Assembly (NCBI GenBank): GCA_023374025.1 | Contig: SIJG01000152.1 | Span: 62,001-126,000 of the forward strand | Reading direction: 5' to 3' | DNA: 64,000 bases | From: Heterodera schachtii | Lineage: Eukaryota; Nematoda; Chromadorea; Rhabditida; Heteroderidae | Part shown: in pieces, positions 22,991 to 36,900 of the stretch | How positions within the stretch are numbered: the first letter of the stretch is position 1 | Layout of the letters: each line of letters starts with the position of its first letter | The notes under the pieces: model-generated | The model's database searches: none | What the model was told of the DNA's origin: nothing | What the model saw: only the letters and a program-made list of their open reading frames with translations | Program-made: the position numbers and the translations under genes

Positions 22991-23560
22991 ATATATTCTT
23001 ATTGAAACCGATCATTCTAACTTTTAGTAAAATTAAATTAATTTTATATTATTTATTGAAAAGTTTATTACTTGTAATTAAAATCTTTTTTTTTTGATAT
23101 AATTTCTTAATTTTTAATAATTTCATATATTTTATATAATAATTTTTTGTTTTTTTTTAATAAATACATTCTGACATTTTTTCACAAATTAAATATACCT
23201 TATATAAAATATTTAATTATTGCCAATTTGTCATCGGTTAATTTGTTTTTAATAAATAAATAATATTGTTTTTTTTAATAAATCTAATTTCTGGTTTTAT
23301 GGCTTTAAATAATTTTTTAATTAAGATGATAATAAAAATTATTTATTATTTATCCCAAATGTCTATATGTAAATAACATATACATAAAATTATTTTAGTC
23401 AACGGCAATAAAAATATTTCTTTAAAATTATATATACAAATTATTATTATTATTAAATGTTTTATTTTTTTAAATGTTTGCATATATTATTTTTACATAT
23501 TCAAAGTTTCTTTTATTTTTATTCATAGTTGCTTCAGATTTCATCAAAGGAAATATTTAT
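22991..23560. other. Short T-rich block
   Basis: T dominates between two A-rich blocks. I see no gene, array or transposon end. Confidence 0.45.
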
Positions 23561-25940
23561 AATTTAAGGAAATAAAAATATTTACAAATTGATTATAAAC
23601 TGGTTTTAATCACGTGTATATCAAGAGACTATATTACATGATATTCATTATAAGGCTATATATAATGACAATTTAAGTTTATTATATAAAAAAAAATAAT
23701 AAATAATTTCATCTATAAAAAATTTAGAATATTATTACTGAACTTATTGAAAAAGTATTTATTTTTATTAATAAAAAGCATTTAATTTTGTAGCTATAAA
23801 GGAAGTAACCAATTTTCAAACCTACAAGTGAAAATAAATAATTGAAATAATAATAGTTTTAATTTTATTTTTTTTATAATTATTTTACAAGAAAATAATT
23901 TATAAAACCGTGGGATGAGACACTTAAGGAATATGGACCTTGACAAGAGTTTAAAAATATTTAAATTTTATAATAAAAGTTAAAATACATCAACAGTAAT
24001 TTATTGTAAAAAGTAAATAAATATCATAGGACGACTATAATTTCTTATTTATTCAAAAACCACACAAAAGTTACAAATTTTATGCGACCATATGGCTGAA
24101 ACCATTAATTCAAATATTCAAAGAAAATTTGAGACAAAAAAATGATAAAACAACAAAAAAATTTATAATTAAAATAATATAATGAAAAGTTATAGAAAAT
24201 GAAAGCAAAATTAATTAAATAAAGAAATACGCAATCAAAATAATATTATCATATCGCAAAATAAGTTCATGGAACGAAATCCCATTGTGCCGTGCCTGTA
24301 CAATTTGAAAATAAAACATAACATTCATTTTTTCGTATCGTTTGTAACAAAACAAATAATGGAAATGAGTGTTATAATAAGACAAAAAAATATTATAGAA
24401 CAAATATAAATTATTTAACAATTACATGATTATCCATGAATATTTGATTAAAATAAGTGGACCAATTATAATTATCACTTTAATATTCATCTTCCCGAAA
24501 ACAACAGTATTTTTTTTATCAATTGATGCTTTAAAATTATATTAATACTTACTTGAAAAATACAAAAATGCATATAAAATTTATTAGCAATTAAATAAAT
24601 ATTTATATGAAGTAAATATCTTATAATTTTGCACATAAATTTATATAGCTAAAATTACATTTATATTACTAACTATATCAATCAGATGATTGTAAAAAAA
24701 CAGTTCAAATTTTTAAATATATATTGAATGAACATTCAATATTAATCGAAGTTAAATCGATTCTCTGAAAACAAGAATTGAAACAAAAAATTTAAAACAA
24801 TTTGAAAAATATAAAATTTCTAGATAAATTTTTAAATTTATTGAAAGCGATTAATTAGTAAAATATGTTAATTAAAATAAAAATTGTCAACCATTTAAGA
24901 AAATGAATGGATGACGACTATCAACGGCTTCTTTCCATTAAAAAATTATAAAAGTGAAAATATTATTTATACTTATCTTGGCATCAAATTGAATTAATTA
25001 AATATAAAAGATTTTTCATAAATAGCAAAAAAAAAAAAGCTTGAGAAAAACAATAAATGATCGGTCAAATAAATGATTATTAAAGAATTAATCAAATAAG
25101 AAGAATTTTGAAAAAAAAACATAATTAAGTAAGATAAATACAACAGCAAAACAGGAAAATAAAAGAAAAATAAAATAAAAATTGAAATCTAAAAATGAAT
25201 ACAATTATTTAAATTCACTTTATTTAATAATATAATAATAATGTTTAATATATAATCGCTCACATATTGGAAGAAAAAGAATATAAATTAAAATAACTTA
25301 TCAACATTTCACAAATAAAAAGCCAAAATATTAATTTTTGTTGTAAATCTGTAACAAATCACACATAAATGGTCGTTTACAGGCTTGATATAATTCTAAG
25401 CTAAATAAAGATTATAAAATTTTTTTAAAGAAGATGATTACCGAGATAATAAAAAAAGAAAAGTTATTAATTTTACGCAATAATTTTTGTATAAATTATA
25501 AAATCATAAAAAAATATAATTATTTATTTGAACAAAAACGAATGAATATTTAGTCAAGATATGTTTATCTCTAAACAGAAAAAAATGATTCGAAAATACA
25601 AAAGGGCTTACAAAAATTGTTATACTTGGCAGAACAATAATAAAAATTAAAAAATAAGAGAAAAAGAATAAAATTAATATAAATAATTACTCAGTAAACA
25701 TTGACAATAAGAGTCGTCGTTACTGATTAGAACATATTGAAAATCTTTCATAAAAGAAAAGAAAGTTTAAAAAAATTTTGAAATTGTTAATTATCAAAAA
25801 TTAAAGAAAAAATTTAATGAACATTAAATAAAAAATTTTTGCAGAAAATAATGTAACCCGATTTTTAAAATACACTAAAAAATCATTTAAATGAAAAATA
25901 AATGAATTTTGGACAAAACGCCAAAATAAGGACAAAAACT
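23561..25940. other. A-rich block, no gene seen
   Basis: A strongly exceeds T. The minus-strand frame at 24215-24421 is rich in Tyr, Phe, Leu and Asn, as expected from A+T-rich DNA, and is not called. No arrays or inverted repeats are evident. Confidence 0.5.
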
Positions 25941-25942
25941 TA

Positions 25943-26016
25943 TTTAAGGGCGAACATCGAAAATTTAGATTTTTAAGGGCGAAGACTCAAAATGAGGATT
26001 TCTAAGGTCGAATTTT
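25943..26016 (+). repeat. 29-bp tandem repeat, about 2.5 units
   Basis: TTTAAGGGCGAACATCG at 25943 is followed 29 bp later by TTTAAGGGCGAAGACTC at 25972, and after another 29 bp by TCTAAGGTCGAATTTT at 26001. Units are diverged but the period is constant. The segment just upstream (ACAAAACGCC, AAGGACAAAAAC) is also GC-richer than its surroundings, so the array may be part of a decayed element. Confidence 0.6.
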
Positions 26017-27170
26017 AATTAAAATTATTATTAAAAACGATATAATTATTTAACAATTCTTTATTATAGAATATATAATAAACAAATTTAAATTTTATAA
26101 TGTTATATTTATTAGGGTACTTATTTAGAAAGAATAATATCTATTTTAAAAGAATAAATAATAAAACGGCAAAATATAATTTCGTGCTCTTAAAAATAAT
26201 ATTGTTCGGTTTATGCCAATTTACAATTTTGTTTCTATTTTCTTATTTCAATTCTTTAAATTCCCAATAAGTTATAATTAATTTCATTATTCTGTTTTAA
26301 AAATGTTTTCTGAATCAAATGATTAACAATTTTTGATACGCATTTTAAGTTGTTTATAAATGAAATATTTTTAAATTTTAAAATTAATTATAATATAAAA
26401 AATTATCAAATAGAAATAAATTATCTTAGTTGCTATTGAGTGAGTGACTAAAAAAATTAAGCATTTAAATATTGTCTAAATTAAAATTATTTAAATTTTA
26501 ATATTTGGTTCTTTTTAAATCGCCAAAATTGTATAGATTCATTTCAGAAAATAACATCAACACCGAAAATAATTATTAATTCAATATTCTCTTATTTATA
26601 TTCTCATTATTCAGAATAATCTCTTCACTTTATAAAAATATAATTTATTTAAAGAAATAAAACTTCTCTTGGAATAGGAAAAACTTTAAAATTAAAAAAT
26701 GTAATTAAAATTTATTAATTTCTCGGCAATTCTTAAATATATTTTACTTTTAAATATTAAAGTTTCAATATTATTAAATCGTTTTTTGGATAAACATTTT
26801 CGCGTATTTTCATTGGAATAAAGTCCTTTATTTCTAGCACTAAAATTACTAAAAGACAAAAAGACGCAGGAGGAGCAGGGGAGGCGAATTTTTACTCCAA
26901 ATTGTTTTCCTAAAATGCGATTTTTTGTTTGGTTCCATAATTTTTTTTGTTTAAAAAATATTTTTGGATTTTTTTATGTATGATAAATTTATTTATATTT
27001 GTTTTTGTTTAGAAATTAACGTTTAATTATTTACTTTTTCAAAAAAAATTATATTTTTTACGCATTATGTGATAAGTTAATCAAAATAGAGAAAAGATTC
27101 AATAAATTTAAATAATTTATTATATAACTTTTTTATTTATGAATTATTTAAATTATTGTTAATTTGTAAC
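26017..27170. other. Mixed A+T-rich spacer with one purine-rich patch
   Basis: No gene is supported. A GC-rich purine patch, GACGCAGGAGGAGCAGGGGA, lies at about 26863-26882 and is not explained by any repeat I can see. Confidence 0.45.
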
Positions 27171-27280
27171 AAAAATTTATGCTCAATTTTACCGAGCGAG
27201 TGATATTACTTATAATTTAAAATGCATTAAATATTTTTCTTTAATGATGACATAGTATAAAAGTGAAAATTAATATTATT
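27171..27280 (+). repeat. 110-bp dispersed repeat, copy 1
   Basis: This matches 57238-57349 in the same orientation with few differences. Shared landmarks are ATTTATGCTCAATTTTACCG, CGAGTGATATTACTTATAAT and AATGATGACATAGTATAAAA. The copies are 30 kb apart. There are no inverted ends or target duplications, so the mechanism of spread is unclear. Confidence 0.85.
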
Positions 27281-27923
27281 AACTAAAAACAAAAAAATAT
27301 ATATGCGTCAAGATCGATATGATTGCATTGTCACCAAACGAGTAATAATAAAGAATATTTACAATAATTACTGTAAAATGGTAAAAATTGATATAAAAAA
27401 ATATATTAAGTAAAAAAACATAATTATAAAGAGAATTCATAATAAAAGAAGAAGAAAACTAAATTAACCCCCATTTCAATTAATCGGTTTGTACTTTCTA
27501 AGACAATACCAAATTATACTATTTTTTAATTGCATGGGCAAAAGAAAGTTAAAGAAAAATATATATAATAAAATTTAAATTGAAAAAACAATATCATTAA
27601 AATTTTTTGGTGATAGAGAAGCGATTAAATAGTAAAGTTTAAAAAATAAAAAAAATCAATTAATGAAATGAGTCTAAAAGTGATTTTAAATTTATTCAAT
27701 CACTAGGAAAATTTAATGCTTGATACAAATGAACATTTTTTTTATTGAAATCTACAAAGATTCATTCATTTAAAATTGAAATTTTAAATATCACAAATTT
27801 TAATTTATCAACAAAAAATAAAGCATAAATTAATGCATAGTAATCCATATTATTAATATGTAACTTAATGTCAACAGGGACCGTGAGCAAGTCAGAATTT
27901 ACGAAGAAAAAAATAAAAATTTT

Positions 27924-28306
27924 AATTTAATTATTTATTCTAATGGAAAATAAATTTTGTTGTTCATACATTTAATAAATATTATAAAATTAATACCCAA
28001 CAAAAAAATACAATTAATAAAAATTATAAAATTTATAAAAAATGATGAGTTGGAGCAGTACAAGCTGAAGTTGAAAAAATAGGACAGATTTAAGGCTATA
28101 TTCTGATTCTACGGCCCAAATTTGATTATACAAATTCTTTTGATGAATGGTTTAAATTTTATTTTAACCACAAAAATTCGTAAAAATAATTTAATTATTT
28201 ATTCTAATGGAAAGTAAATTAGTTGTTCATACATTTTAATAAATATTATAAAATAATACCCAACGGATAAAATACAATTAATAAAAAGATTAAAATTTAT
28301 AAAATG
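27924..28306 (+). repeat. Local direct duplication of about 120 bp, 264 bp apart
   Basis: The segment 27924-28042 recurs at 28188-28306. Shared landmarks are AATTTAATTATTTATTCTAA, GTTGTTCATACATTTTAATA-like and AATACCCAAC stretches, in the same order. About 145 bp lies between the copies. This looks like an old tandem duplication of a roughly 264-bp unit whose second spacer has diverged. Confidence 0.75.
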
Positions 28307-29500
28307 AAAATGTATTTTTTTGTTTTATAAATGATATAAATATAATTATAACTTAATGTCAATCATAATGCATTTGATGAAAATAATAAATAAATTTATA
28401 TATTTAAATTTATCAATTAATGTTAATCTAACTATAAAAAAAGTAAGAAAAGAAAATATTAAATAAAAATACTAATAATTTGTGGTATATTAAAGGTATA
28501 TTAGAAATTCTAAAATAAATTAATGAATGAATTTTAAAAAAATTTGGAAAATAATTGATTTATAAAAAAATATTTTTTTATAATTATTTAATTTTATATA
28601 TGACAATAATTTAAATGGTAAATTTAAAGGCTCCAAAACTAATCATTCATAACAAAAACATATATACATTATACATAATTAATAACAACTTAAACGAAAA
28701 ATCTCTAAAATTGCGACTGCGGATCATAATATTAAAAAAGTAAAAAGAGAAAAACATCAAAATCAATTATTTATAATTATATAATAAATGATTTAAATGA
28801 ATTAAGCAAATTAATGTTTATTAATTAAAATTATTATATTTTATGAAATATAAAAAAGTTAAAGCGAAAGATAATTTATTTGTGAAACAAACAAAATATG
28901 AATGACAATTATTAGTTAACAAATTGCCTTTTTATTAATGAAAAAACAAATAATTATTGCATTGTTTAACAATATTGTCTTTTCTTTTATAAAGGAGCAA
29001 CGAATAATGCAGAGCAAGAACAATATGGACCTGAACAAGTTTTTAAAATCTAAATATATTACAACCAAAAGTAATTATTAATATACAAATATAAGAAAAG
29101 CTAAAAATTATTACAAAAAAATACAAAAAAGCAAAACCAAATGGAAAAGAATGAAATTTTTTTACCATTTCATTAAAGCTTCAAAAAAAATTTATACAAA
29201 TCTATTTATGAAACGAAAATTTTTAATGGAAAGAAAAATTCTAAAAGGTTATAAAATTTTAATTATATTATTTATTTATGTTATTATTTGAAATCAGTAA
29301 TAATTCGTCGCAAAAGAAGACTAGAATTGTTTAAAATAAAAAAAGATATATTATAACTTTTTCACATTTTTTACAAAAATTAAAAAAAAAATTAGGGAAT
29401 GGAGTGTATAATTTACATTTATTAAAATTCGATGGCAAATATAAAAAATTGAAGTATTAAATAAGAAAAAAACTTTTAAACTATTTTCCATTTATTTTAG
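28307..29500. other. A-rich block, no gene seen
   Basis: The + strand is dominated by A. Frames are short and of random composition. No structured elements noticed. Confidence 0.5.
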
Positions 29501-29508
29501 AAATTTTA

Positions 29509-29581
29509 GGTACTTTCCTGTTCTGTGATTTTGTTTATTTTAAAAAAAATTAATTCTGCGGTCACAAAACAGGAAAGTACC
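29509..29581. mobile_element. 73-bp miniature element with 8-bp target duplication
   Basis: GGTACTTTCCTGTT at 29509-29522 is the exact reverse complement of 29568-29581. The flanks are identical AAATTTTA 8-mers at 29501-29508 and 29582-29589. The size suggests a minimal hAT-type deletion derivative. An AAATTTTA match in A+T-rich DNA is weaker evidence than a GC-containing duplication, but it abuts both ends exactly. Confidence 0.7.
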
Positions 29582-29589
29582 AAATTTTA

Positions 29590-32080
29590 TATAAAAATTT
29601 TTGATTTTGAAAAAACAAATAAATTTAAAAATTAAAATAAAATATAAAGTAAAAAAAATTTCAACTAATTATTTAATGTAATTATTTCCTTTCAAATTAT
29701 GATCAATGTTAAATTAAGCTGAGTTCATAAAATTAAAAAATAAATAAAGCATAAAAATAAAAATAAACTACGGTCTCCAATTTTAAACGCATTTTATCAT
29801 GGTTGTCATGTGCGTTTGAGTAATGCTCTATTTAAAAGTTTCAATTACCCTATTAAAGGAAAAAAGAGTTAAAAAAAAGTTAAATCATTTAATAATTCTA
29901 TCGACATTTCGAAAGTAAATTAAAAACTAAATATTCTAGAGCAAATTCATTAAAAATACCTCGTTACTAAAATAAAATCATTTAATTCTGTGACTAACAA
30001 AATGGCTCTCTGACAGTTTTCTGGGCTAATATTCATTTTACGCAATTTTATTTTTTAAATTTCTCCATACTCTTTCCTCTTTTGCCGTGAACATTTTGTG
30101 TAATAATCTTTTTTTTTCTTTTATGCTATTTTTATTCGTAATGCATATATTTTTAAATTATTTTTGCTTAACTTCGATAAATTAAATTCTAAAAAGTTAA
30201 CTCATTTATTTCAGATTTATGACTAATCTTTTTTCCATATATTAATAATTAGATAAGGAATATAATTATGTATCTAAATTTGATGACAAAATTCATAATT
30301 TTTATGTGCCATAAACTTTAAATAAATATTGCAAAATTTTAAAATTAAATAACAAAAATAAATGAATAATTATATAGCCAAAATGCACTAAATATTAATT
30401 TAACAAATCAATTAAGGAAAAGGATGCAAGATAAAATTTTAAAAAGTACCAAGAATAAATTAATGAATATTCTTTCTGCATTTATTTATAGAAAAACCCA
30501 AACAGCAAAACGCAACGGTCCTCGATATTTTAAAAGAGGTAAAATTGAAGATATTATACAATTAAACAATTTATATAAAAGAAAGATATTTTAAGATAGT
30601 CAAAACATGAAAAAAATTATAATTTGTTTTTTTTTAATATTTTTAATGTTCTTTTCACAATTCAAAATACTTATTGAATTTTCCTTTCGATGCATTAATC
30701 ATCCAAATTTTTGATGATAAAAAATATTAAAAAATAAATAGTTAAAAATATCATTAATTTTATTAGACAAAAAATCAAAATAATATAAATTGTTTAAAAA
30801 ATTAAGCCTTAAAATTGCAATAAAATAATTATTTATAAAGTGAATTAAAGTAAATAAAAAAATTTGATTTTTTACATTTATAATAAAGCTTAATAATATA
30901 ATAAAATACCTGATTCTTGGAATAAAATAAGCCAAAAATCATAAAAAATGAAAAAAATAAATTAAGAAGTTGTTGTTGAACAGATTGTATTAACAAAATA
31001 TTAATGTTTTATAAAATGTTCGATTAAAATTAATGGGAATATAAATAATGTGCGGAAGGCATAAAAAAAGTTGAATTATCCTTTTGATAAAAGTTTTATT
31101 AAAAAGCAATTAATATTATTTTGCTTATTTATTTTATAATTTTTCATTATTATTCGCATATATTATAAATGTTAAGGCTGAAAACCAAAAAATCAAAAAT
31201 AAAATTATAAATGTTAAAAGAATTTTGATAAATAAAGAATAGAAAATACAAAAACTATTTTTTATTTTTAGAAAAAATAAATAAATAAAATAATTATAAA
31301 CCAAAATTTCATATATTTTTGAAATTAATTTCAAATACAAATATGAAAATACACTATTTAAAATCAAAATTTGAGACCTAATATAGATTAAACAATAAAA
31401 AATTTATATAATTTTCAAATAACGATTATGTTACAGAGAAATAAAAAAAGCATTTATTAATAAGAAAAGAAGCCTCCACCGCGCCGAAGCCACTTACGCA
31501 TCTTGGCATAAAAATAATATTTAAATACTTGTGGAAATAAATTATAGCAATTTTATTGATAAATAATAAAAAGAATGAATGAAAAGGTCCCAATTTTTAA
31601 AAGACATCATTAATTTACAATAAAACATTGTTTGTTTCCCAAAAAAAGATTATAAAATGCCTTTTTTATTAAACTTTTAACCATTATATAGATAGTATGT
31701 TCGATTTGTAATCAGATATGGCCTCCTCATCAATTTTATCTTTTATAATTAATAAAAAGTGTTAAATAAAACAACATTTAAATATCTCACATCTATTGAT
31801 ATTGACAAAAAAGCCACTTCCACCACTTTAACCGGAAACCTGGAGACAAGAATTATTGAAAAATAAATTATATTCATTGAAATTTTCGTTATAATTATAT
31901 TATTAATGCTTATATTAGCCAAAAATTTTGAGTTATGATTTATTTGTTAATAAAATATTCATTTATGACGGTTTTGGACAAAGTACAAATCAAATATATA
32001 ATTCATAAAAATATGAATTTAATAATTTCTATATTAAAAATCAATGTTTGTATCAAAAATAAATAATTATGAAAACATGA
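29590..32080. other. A-rich block with a short T-rich interruption
   Basis: A dominates except near 30000-30240. The minus-strand frames at 30699-30935 and 31134-31367 encode Phe/Ile/Leu/Tyr-rich sequence typical of random A+T-rich DNA and are not called. One GC patch lies at 31468-31507. Confidence 0.5.
31468..31507. other. Unexplained GC-rich patch
   Basis: About 40 bp containing GAAGCCTCCACCGCGCCGAA stands out from A-rich DNA. The minus strand reads GATGCGTAAGTGGC, which contains a consensus-like 5' splice site (GTAAGT). All frames through it are short. It could be an exon edge or a transposon scrap; I cannot decide. Confidence 0.3.
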
Positions 32081-32982
32081 TTTTAGTAATTTGCGTATAT
32101 TTATTAATAATTATTTTTTAAAAATTGATTTTTGGTTTATTTGAGCATTTTAATTGGTAAATTTTTTTGTTTCCATATTTTTTTAATTAATTCATAACAA
32201 ATAACTATCATCTAATTTTATCTGATAGAATTTAATTTAATGTCAGCAGTATTTAATATATTTAATTTGTAATTAAATTAATAAACTGTTATAGCTAGAT
32301 TATGAGTACGGTTTTATTTAATTCGGCATGGTATTAAATAAATTTTATAATTATTAATTCAAAATTCAAATTTTTTGATGATTATTTTCAAATTGTATTC
32401 ATTCTTGGCACAAAAAAACGGATGCTCACAAATTAGTAAGAAAATTGGAAATTGTAATTTTTTTCAAATAAATTTATCTGATTTATTAATTTTAATTTGA
32501 TATTATGAATTGTTGCATTTGGAGTTTAAAATTTTTTGTTAGATTATTTACAGTTAAAATAAGCAAGTTCTTTTTGTAGACAAAAAAGTCGAAAAATTTA
32601 GACTCAGTAATTTTGTCTCTAACCTTTTTGAAGTAAAATTTTTGAAATCTATAAAAAAAGGGAATTTTTAGGTTATCTAATTAGGGTCGACTTCTATTGT
32701 GAATATTACGGGCTTATATTTGGGCACCTTTTGAATAATTGTACAGATTTATAAAAATGGAATAAAAGAAATATACTTTTTGACTTATTTTTAGTGCTCT
32801 GTAACTTGTTACTTATATAAATTGTATGTTTATTATATGAATAAATAAATAAAATTTGTTTTAATTGCCATAGATTTTTGTCAATAAAGTTATTATATTT
32901 TCATGCGTATAAGTCTATTTTTGTATTGTTTATATATTATTATTTCATTATTTTAATAGATTTTGTTTAAAATCCCATAATA
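32081..32982. other. T-rich spacer before the 402-bp element
   Basis: T predominates and no gene or repeat is evident. Confidence 0.5.
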
Positions 32983-32990
32983 ATATTTTG

Positions 32991-33392
32991 GGCGCTACTT
33001 AAAAGAAGGGGTCTTTTGAATTTTATCAAAAACAATGGGGGGGACCCTTTTGTTGCAAAAATTTTTTAACCGTTAAAATTTGTTCTCCGGGGTTTTAAGG
33101 GTCGCTGATCACGAATTTGACATTTATTTTCAACAATTTCGAATCCCTAACCCGAACCCGAACAAAAATCGAAGTTTGAATTTATCGATTTATGATTTTT
33201 TTTTGTTTTAATTTAAGTTAGGAAAAGGGAATTGATCAAAATAGTTGACAGATTCGTGGTCGGGAACCCCAAAAACCCCGTTGAAAAAAATTTCATGAAT
33301 ATACTTTAAAACATTTTGCAAACCAAAAGGGTCCCCCCTTTTGTTTTTAGTTTTTGATAAAATTCAAAAGACCCCTTCTTTTAAGTAGCGCC
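32991..33392. mobile_element. 402-bp foldback element with 8-bp target duplication
   Basis: The outer 46 bases or so are near-perfect inverted repeats, starting GGCGCTACTTAAAAGAAGGG at 32991. Similarity between arms continues inward through GGGGGGACCCTTTTG to about 170 bp per arm. ATATTTTG flanks both ends (32983-32990 and 33393-33400). The element is non-coding. Each arm contains a version of the ATTCGTGATCAGCG motif, at 33103-33116 (minus) and 33252-33264 (plus, diverged). The centre holds CGAACCCGAAC-type repeats. The 8-bp duplication favours a hAT-type origin. Confidence 0.9.
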
Positions 33393-33400
33393 ATATTTTG

Positions 33401-33900
33401 TATTGTTAATTGAATACCTTAATGTTCAATTGAATTTTTACCAATAAATTTATATATAGTTTGTAAAACTTTAAATTTTATTTATATGATTTTAATTTTC
33501 AATGTTTAAAGTATTAATATTTGAATTATTGAATAAATAGTATGTAATTTATCTTTTTTTTTCTCGGGATGATACTCACAATTTGCAATGTTCACGTCCT
33601 CCCGAATTTTTAAAAATATTGTGCAAATTAATTTTCTTATATTTTTCTTTAATCTAAATTGGGTTAATTCATAAGTTTTTATTAGTATTAATTATTTTTT
33701 AAATAATAGCATAATTAACTTTAATTCTTTTATTTTTTCTCTAATATTAAGAAATATCATTGGTTTCATGATTTCTTTTTCATTTTTTCTGATGTTTTCC
33801 ATTAAATAAGATTAATAATTGCTCATAATTTAAAAATTTATTTGTTTTTATACATAACGATAATTATATTTCATTTACGCAATTCAAATGGCAATAAATT
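33401..33900. other. T-rich spacer after the 402-bp element
   Basis: T dominates to a sharp switch near 33900. Nothing else is seen. Confidence 0.5.
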
Positions 33901-36900
33901 GAGCCTTTAAATTAGCTAAATTAAATACAATGTATTCTTTTAAAAAATTTATAGTAACTAACAAAATATAAATTTCAATCCAAACAAAAATAACGGTGAT
34001 TTAAGGACAAAATAAAAATGATAAATGATTTATCATTTGAAGTGAATCAAATCAAGCAAGTTGGTGTGTATCTCATCAGGAAAAATATATTTTCAGAGGT
34101 GATTAAATAAATAAAGCTCAAATTCGAGCGCGAAAAAAGTTGAGAATTTAAATATGCAGTAAAGCAATTATTTAAATGAACGCAAATATTTATTATGAAA
34201 TGCTACATCAAAATTAAAAACAACATTGATTATATTTAAACAATTTTTTGAGTAATTTAATACTCTTAAATGATATTCTTTGAAAAATGAAAAAAATACA
34301 TATGTATACATTATTTAAATACAATTTTTTAGTCGGAATTGCTTATGTTTTTTATACCCAAATACTTTATTAAAATTTTGTTTATAATGAATGAAATAAA
34401 ACAAATATTTACCATCCTGCCAATGAGACTATAAATATATTAGATTTGGATTGAAAATTAAATCACAAAATAATTCATTAAAAATAACAATTGACAAATC
34501 TAATTAAATACATAAATTAACTTTCGCATGTATTTTAATGACAATGTTGAAAATATAATATATTGCAAAAAAAGAAAGAAGAAATTGTAAAAATAGCAAA
34601 AACATAAATAAATAAAAAACATTAACAAAAAAGATTATATATTTGTAAAAATCAATTAAACATTATTTAACAAGTTATGAACAAAACACAATAAATGACC
34701 TTTAGTTATGGTTACAAAAGATTGTTTAAGAAAAACATACTGTCAACGTCATGAATCCAGTTTCAACGGGTAGGGTAGTTTTAAATTTTTTCAAATATAT
34801 TTTTAAAACCTTCTTTAAATTAGTTTAGTGCTTAATTTTCTGTTTATAATTTACACCTTACTATTTTCTAAAAAGTCTCTTGAAAATACAAATATTATTT
34901 TTTTGTATTACATATTATAGTAAATATTCATTAGTATATATATAAATGTGGGATTGAAAAAATAAAAAAATAATAATAAAACCATTTTTTCTTGTAGACG
35001 AATATTTACAATTTGATTCATAGCTCACCAAATGAAATTTCCGAAAATTGAATTCTCCCAAAACCTATTAACAATAAGGCTATAGTTTTAAGATGACTTA
35101 GAATTTGTTCTTTTTAAGAGCTCCAATAGAGTCAAAATTTAAATTAATTCTTAGATAATATTTGAAAGTTAAAAAATATATAAATTTCTTGATTTGTTTT
35201 TTTATCATAAATTAACCAAACTTAAAATTACGATTTATATTTCTCTTGTGTTCATTGATTAGATTCGGTATTATATTTAAATTTTTAAATAATTTAAAGT
35301 TTTTATTTTTATATTACAAATTACGAGAAAGCACATAAATTACATCAACAAAATTAAAAATTTATTAATCTATTAAAAATGCAAATAAAAATGTTGTGTT
35401 TTTTTATAATTAAAAAAAAAGAATTAACATTTTACAGATGTAATTAATCAAATTACAATTTATGAACCAAAAAAGTAAACAAAAGATTTTACACAAACAA
35501 AATTTAAATATTTTAACGAAAAATTAATATTATAATTGTAGAGGAGTCAAGGGCAGAAAATTACTCGAACTGTACTATCCCAAGAAAATTAAAAAATATA
35601 CAATTATAATCTAAGAAACATTTTTAATATTATGTAAATTATGAAAAATTTTTATGATAAAATAATTAATTCATAAATTAATTCATTAAATTTAATTTAG
35701 AATAGTTTTTATAAATAAAATTAAAATATTTTCTCACAATATTTTACACTTTGAAAGAGTATGAAAAATAAAATATAAAATAAATTCCTCTTTTTTTATT
35801 AATAATTATTAACAATAAAAATTTATAAAAAACAAAGAAAATTTAATGAAAAATGAATAAAACGCCTAGCGGAAGAATTAAAATTAAATCAAAATTCATC
35901 TTGCATAAATTAAATTTTCTAAATTATTAAATTTAAATGACTAGCACAAAGAAAAGAGTCACAATCAAGGACAACAAGAGTTAAAACACATATTTATATT
36001 TACAATAAAAAAATTAAAAGACTAAGTCAATAAGTTAATTTATTGTAAAAAATAATTAAGATTCAGATGGGACGAAAACGAATTGCAATTATTAAATTAA
36101 ATAAAACTACAAAAAAAACATTATGCAAACCCAAGAAATTGTGCATTGAAATATGAAATTAGAAATATAAGGTTTAAATATTTTGGTAGTGAGTGTTTAT
36201 TAGTATCAAGTTAAGAATTAATTATTCCTTATAATAAAGATGGTTTAGGCTTAAAATTCCATGATTAATAATATTGAAAATAAAAGCATTAAATAAGACA
36301 TAAATTAATCTTTCAAATAATTTCGTAAAACCGCCAAATGGGTAAAAAGTTATTGTCATAACAGTTCAAAAAGTGATAAGTCAGATTTTTTTGTTCAGAA
36401 CTTTTTTAATCTAAATGAAATTTCTGAAATTTTTAAAGGTAATTAGAGGATTCTTAGTGTTATCGAATATATAAATTAATTTGGCTCAAATGCATTTTAA
36501 AGACTTTAAAATTTTATAGGAATTTTAAATCCAACACTATTGTTTTGAGTTTGATAATTAATTAAAATGTAAGGATTGAAAATGCTAGATAAGAAAACTT
36601 GAACAAATTTAAACTCATCATTTAAAATTAATCATTGTCAAATATTAAAAATTCAGTTAAATGATATAGTAATAGCGAAAATGCTGATCATATTCAAACA
36701 ATATAAGCATTTTCGTAAATACCACTAAAAATACAAAATAGTACTAATATAAAAAAGAAAATTCATAAAAATGAAGATAAAATTGCATCAAAAAGAGCTA
36801 ATAATTTTTACAGCGAATAAGCCATAACATGGTGAATGGTGAATGGAAGAATGCAAGTGCTTAAAAAATCATTATAATTAACGAAAAAAAAAGATAAATT

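Noticed and set aside
29785..29820. AAACGCA...TGCGTTT hairpin considered as a microRNA-like fold
   Set aside because: The stem is only about seven plus four pairs with an internal loop, far short of a microRNA precursor.
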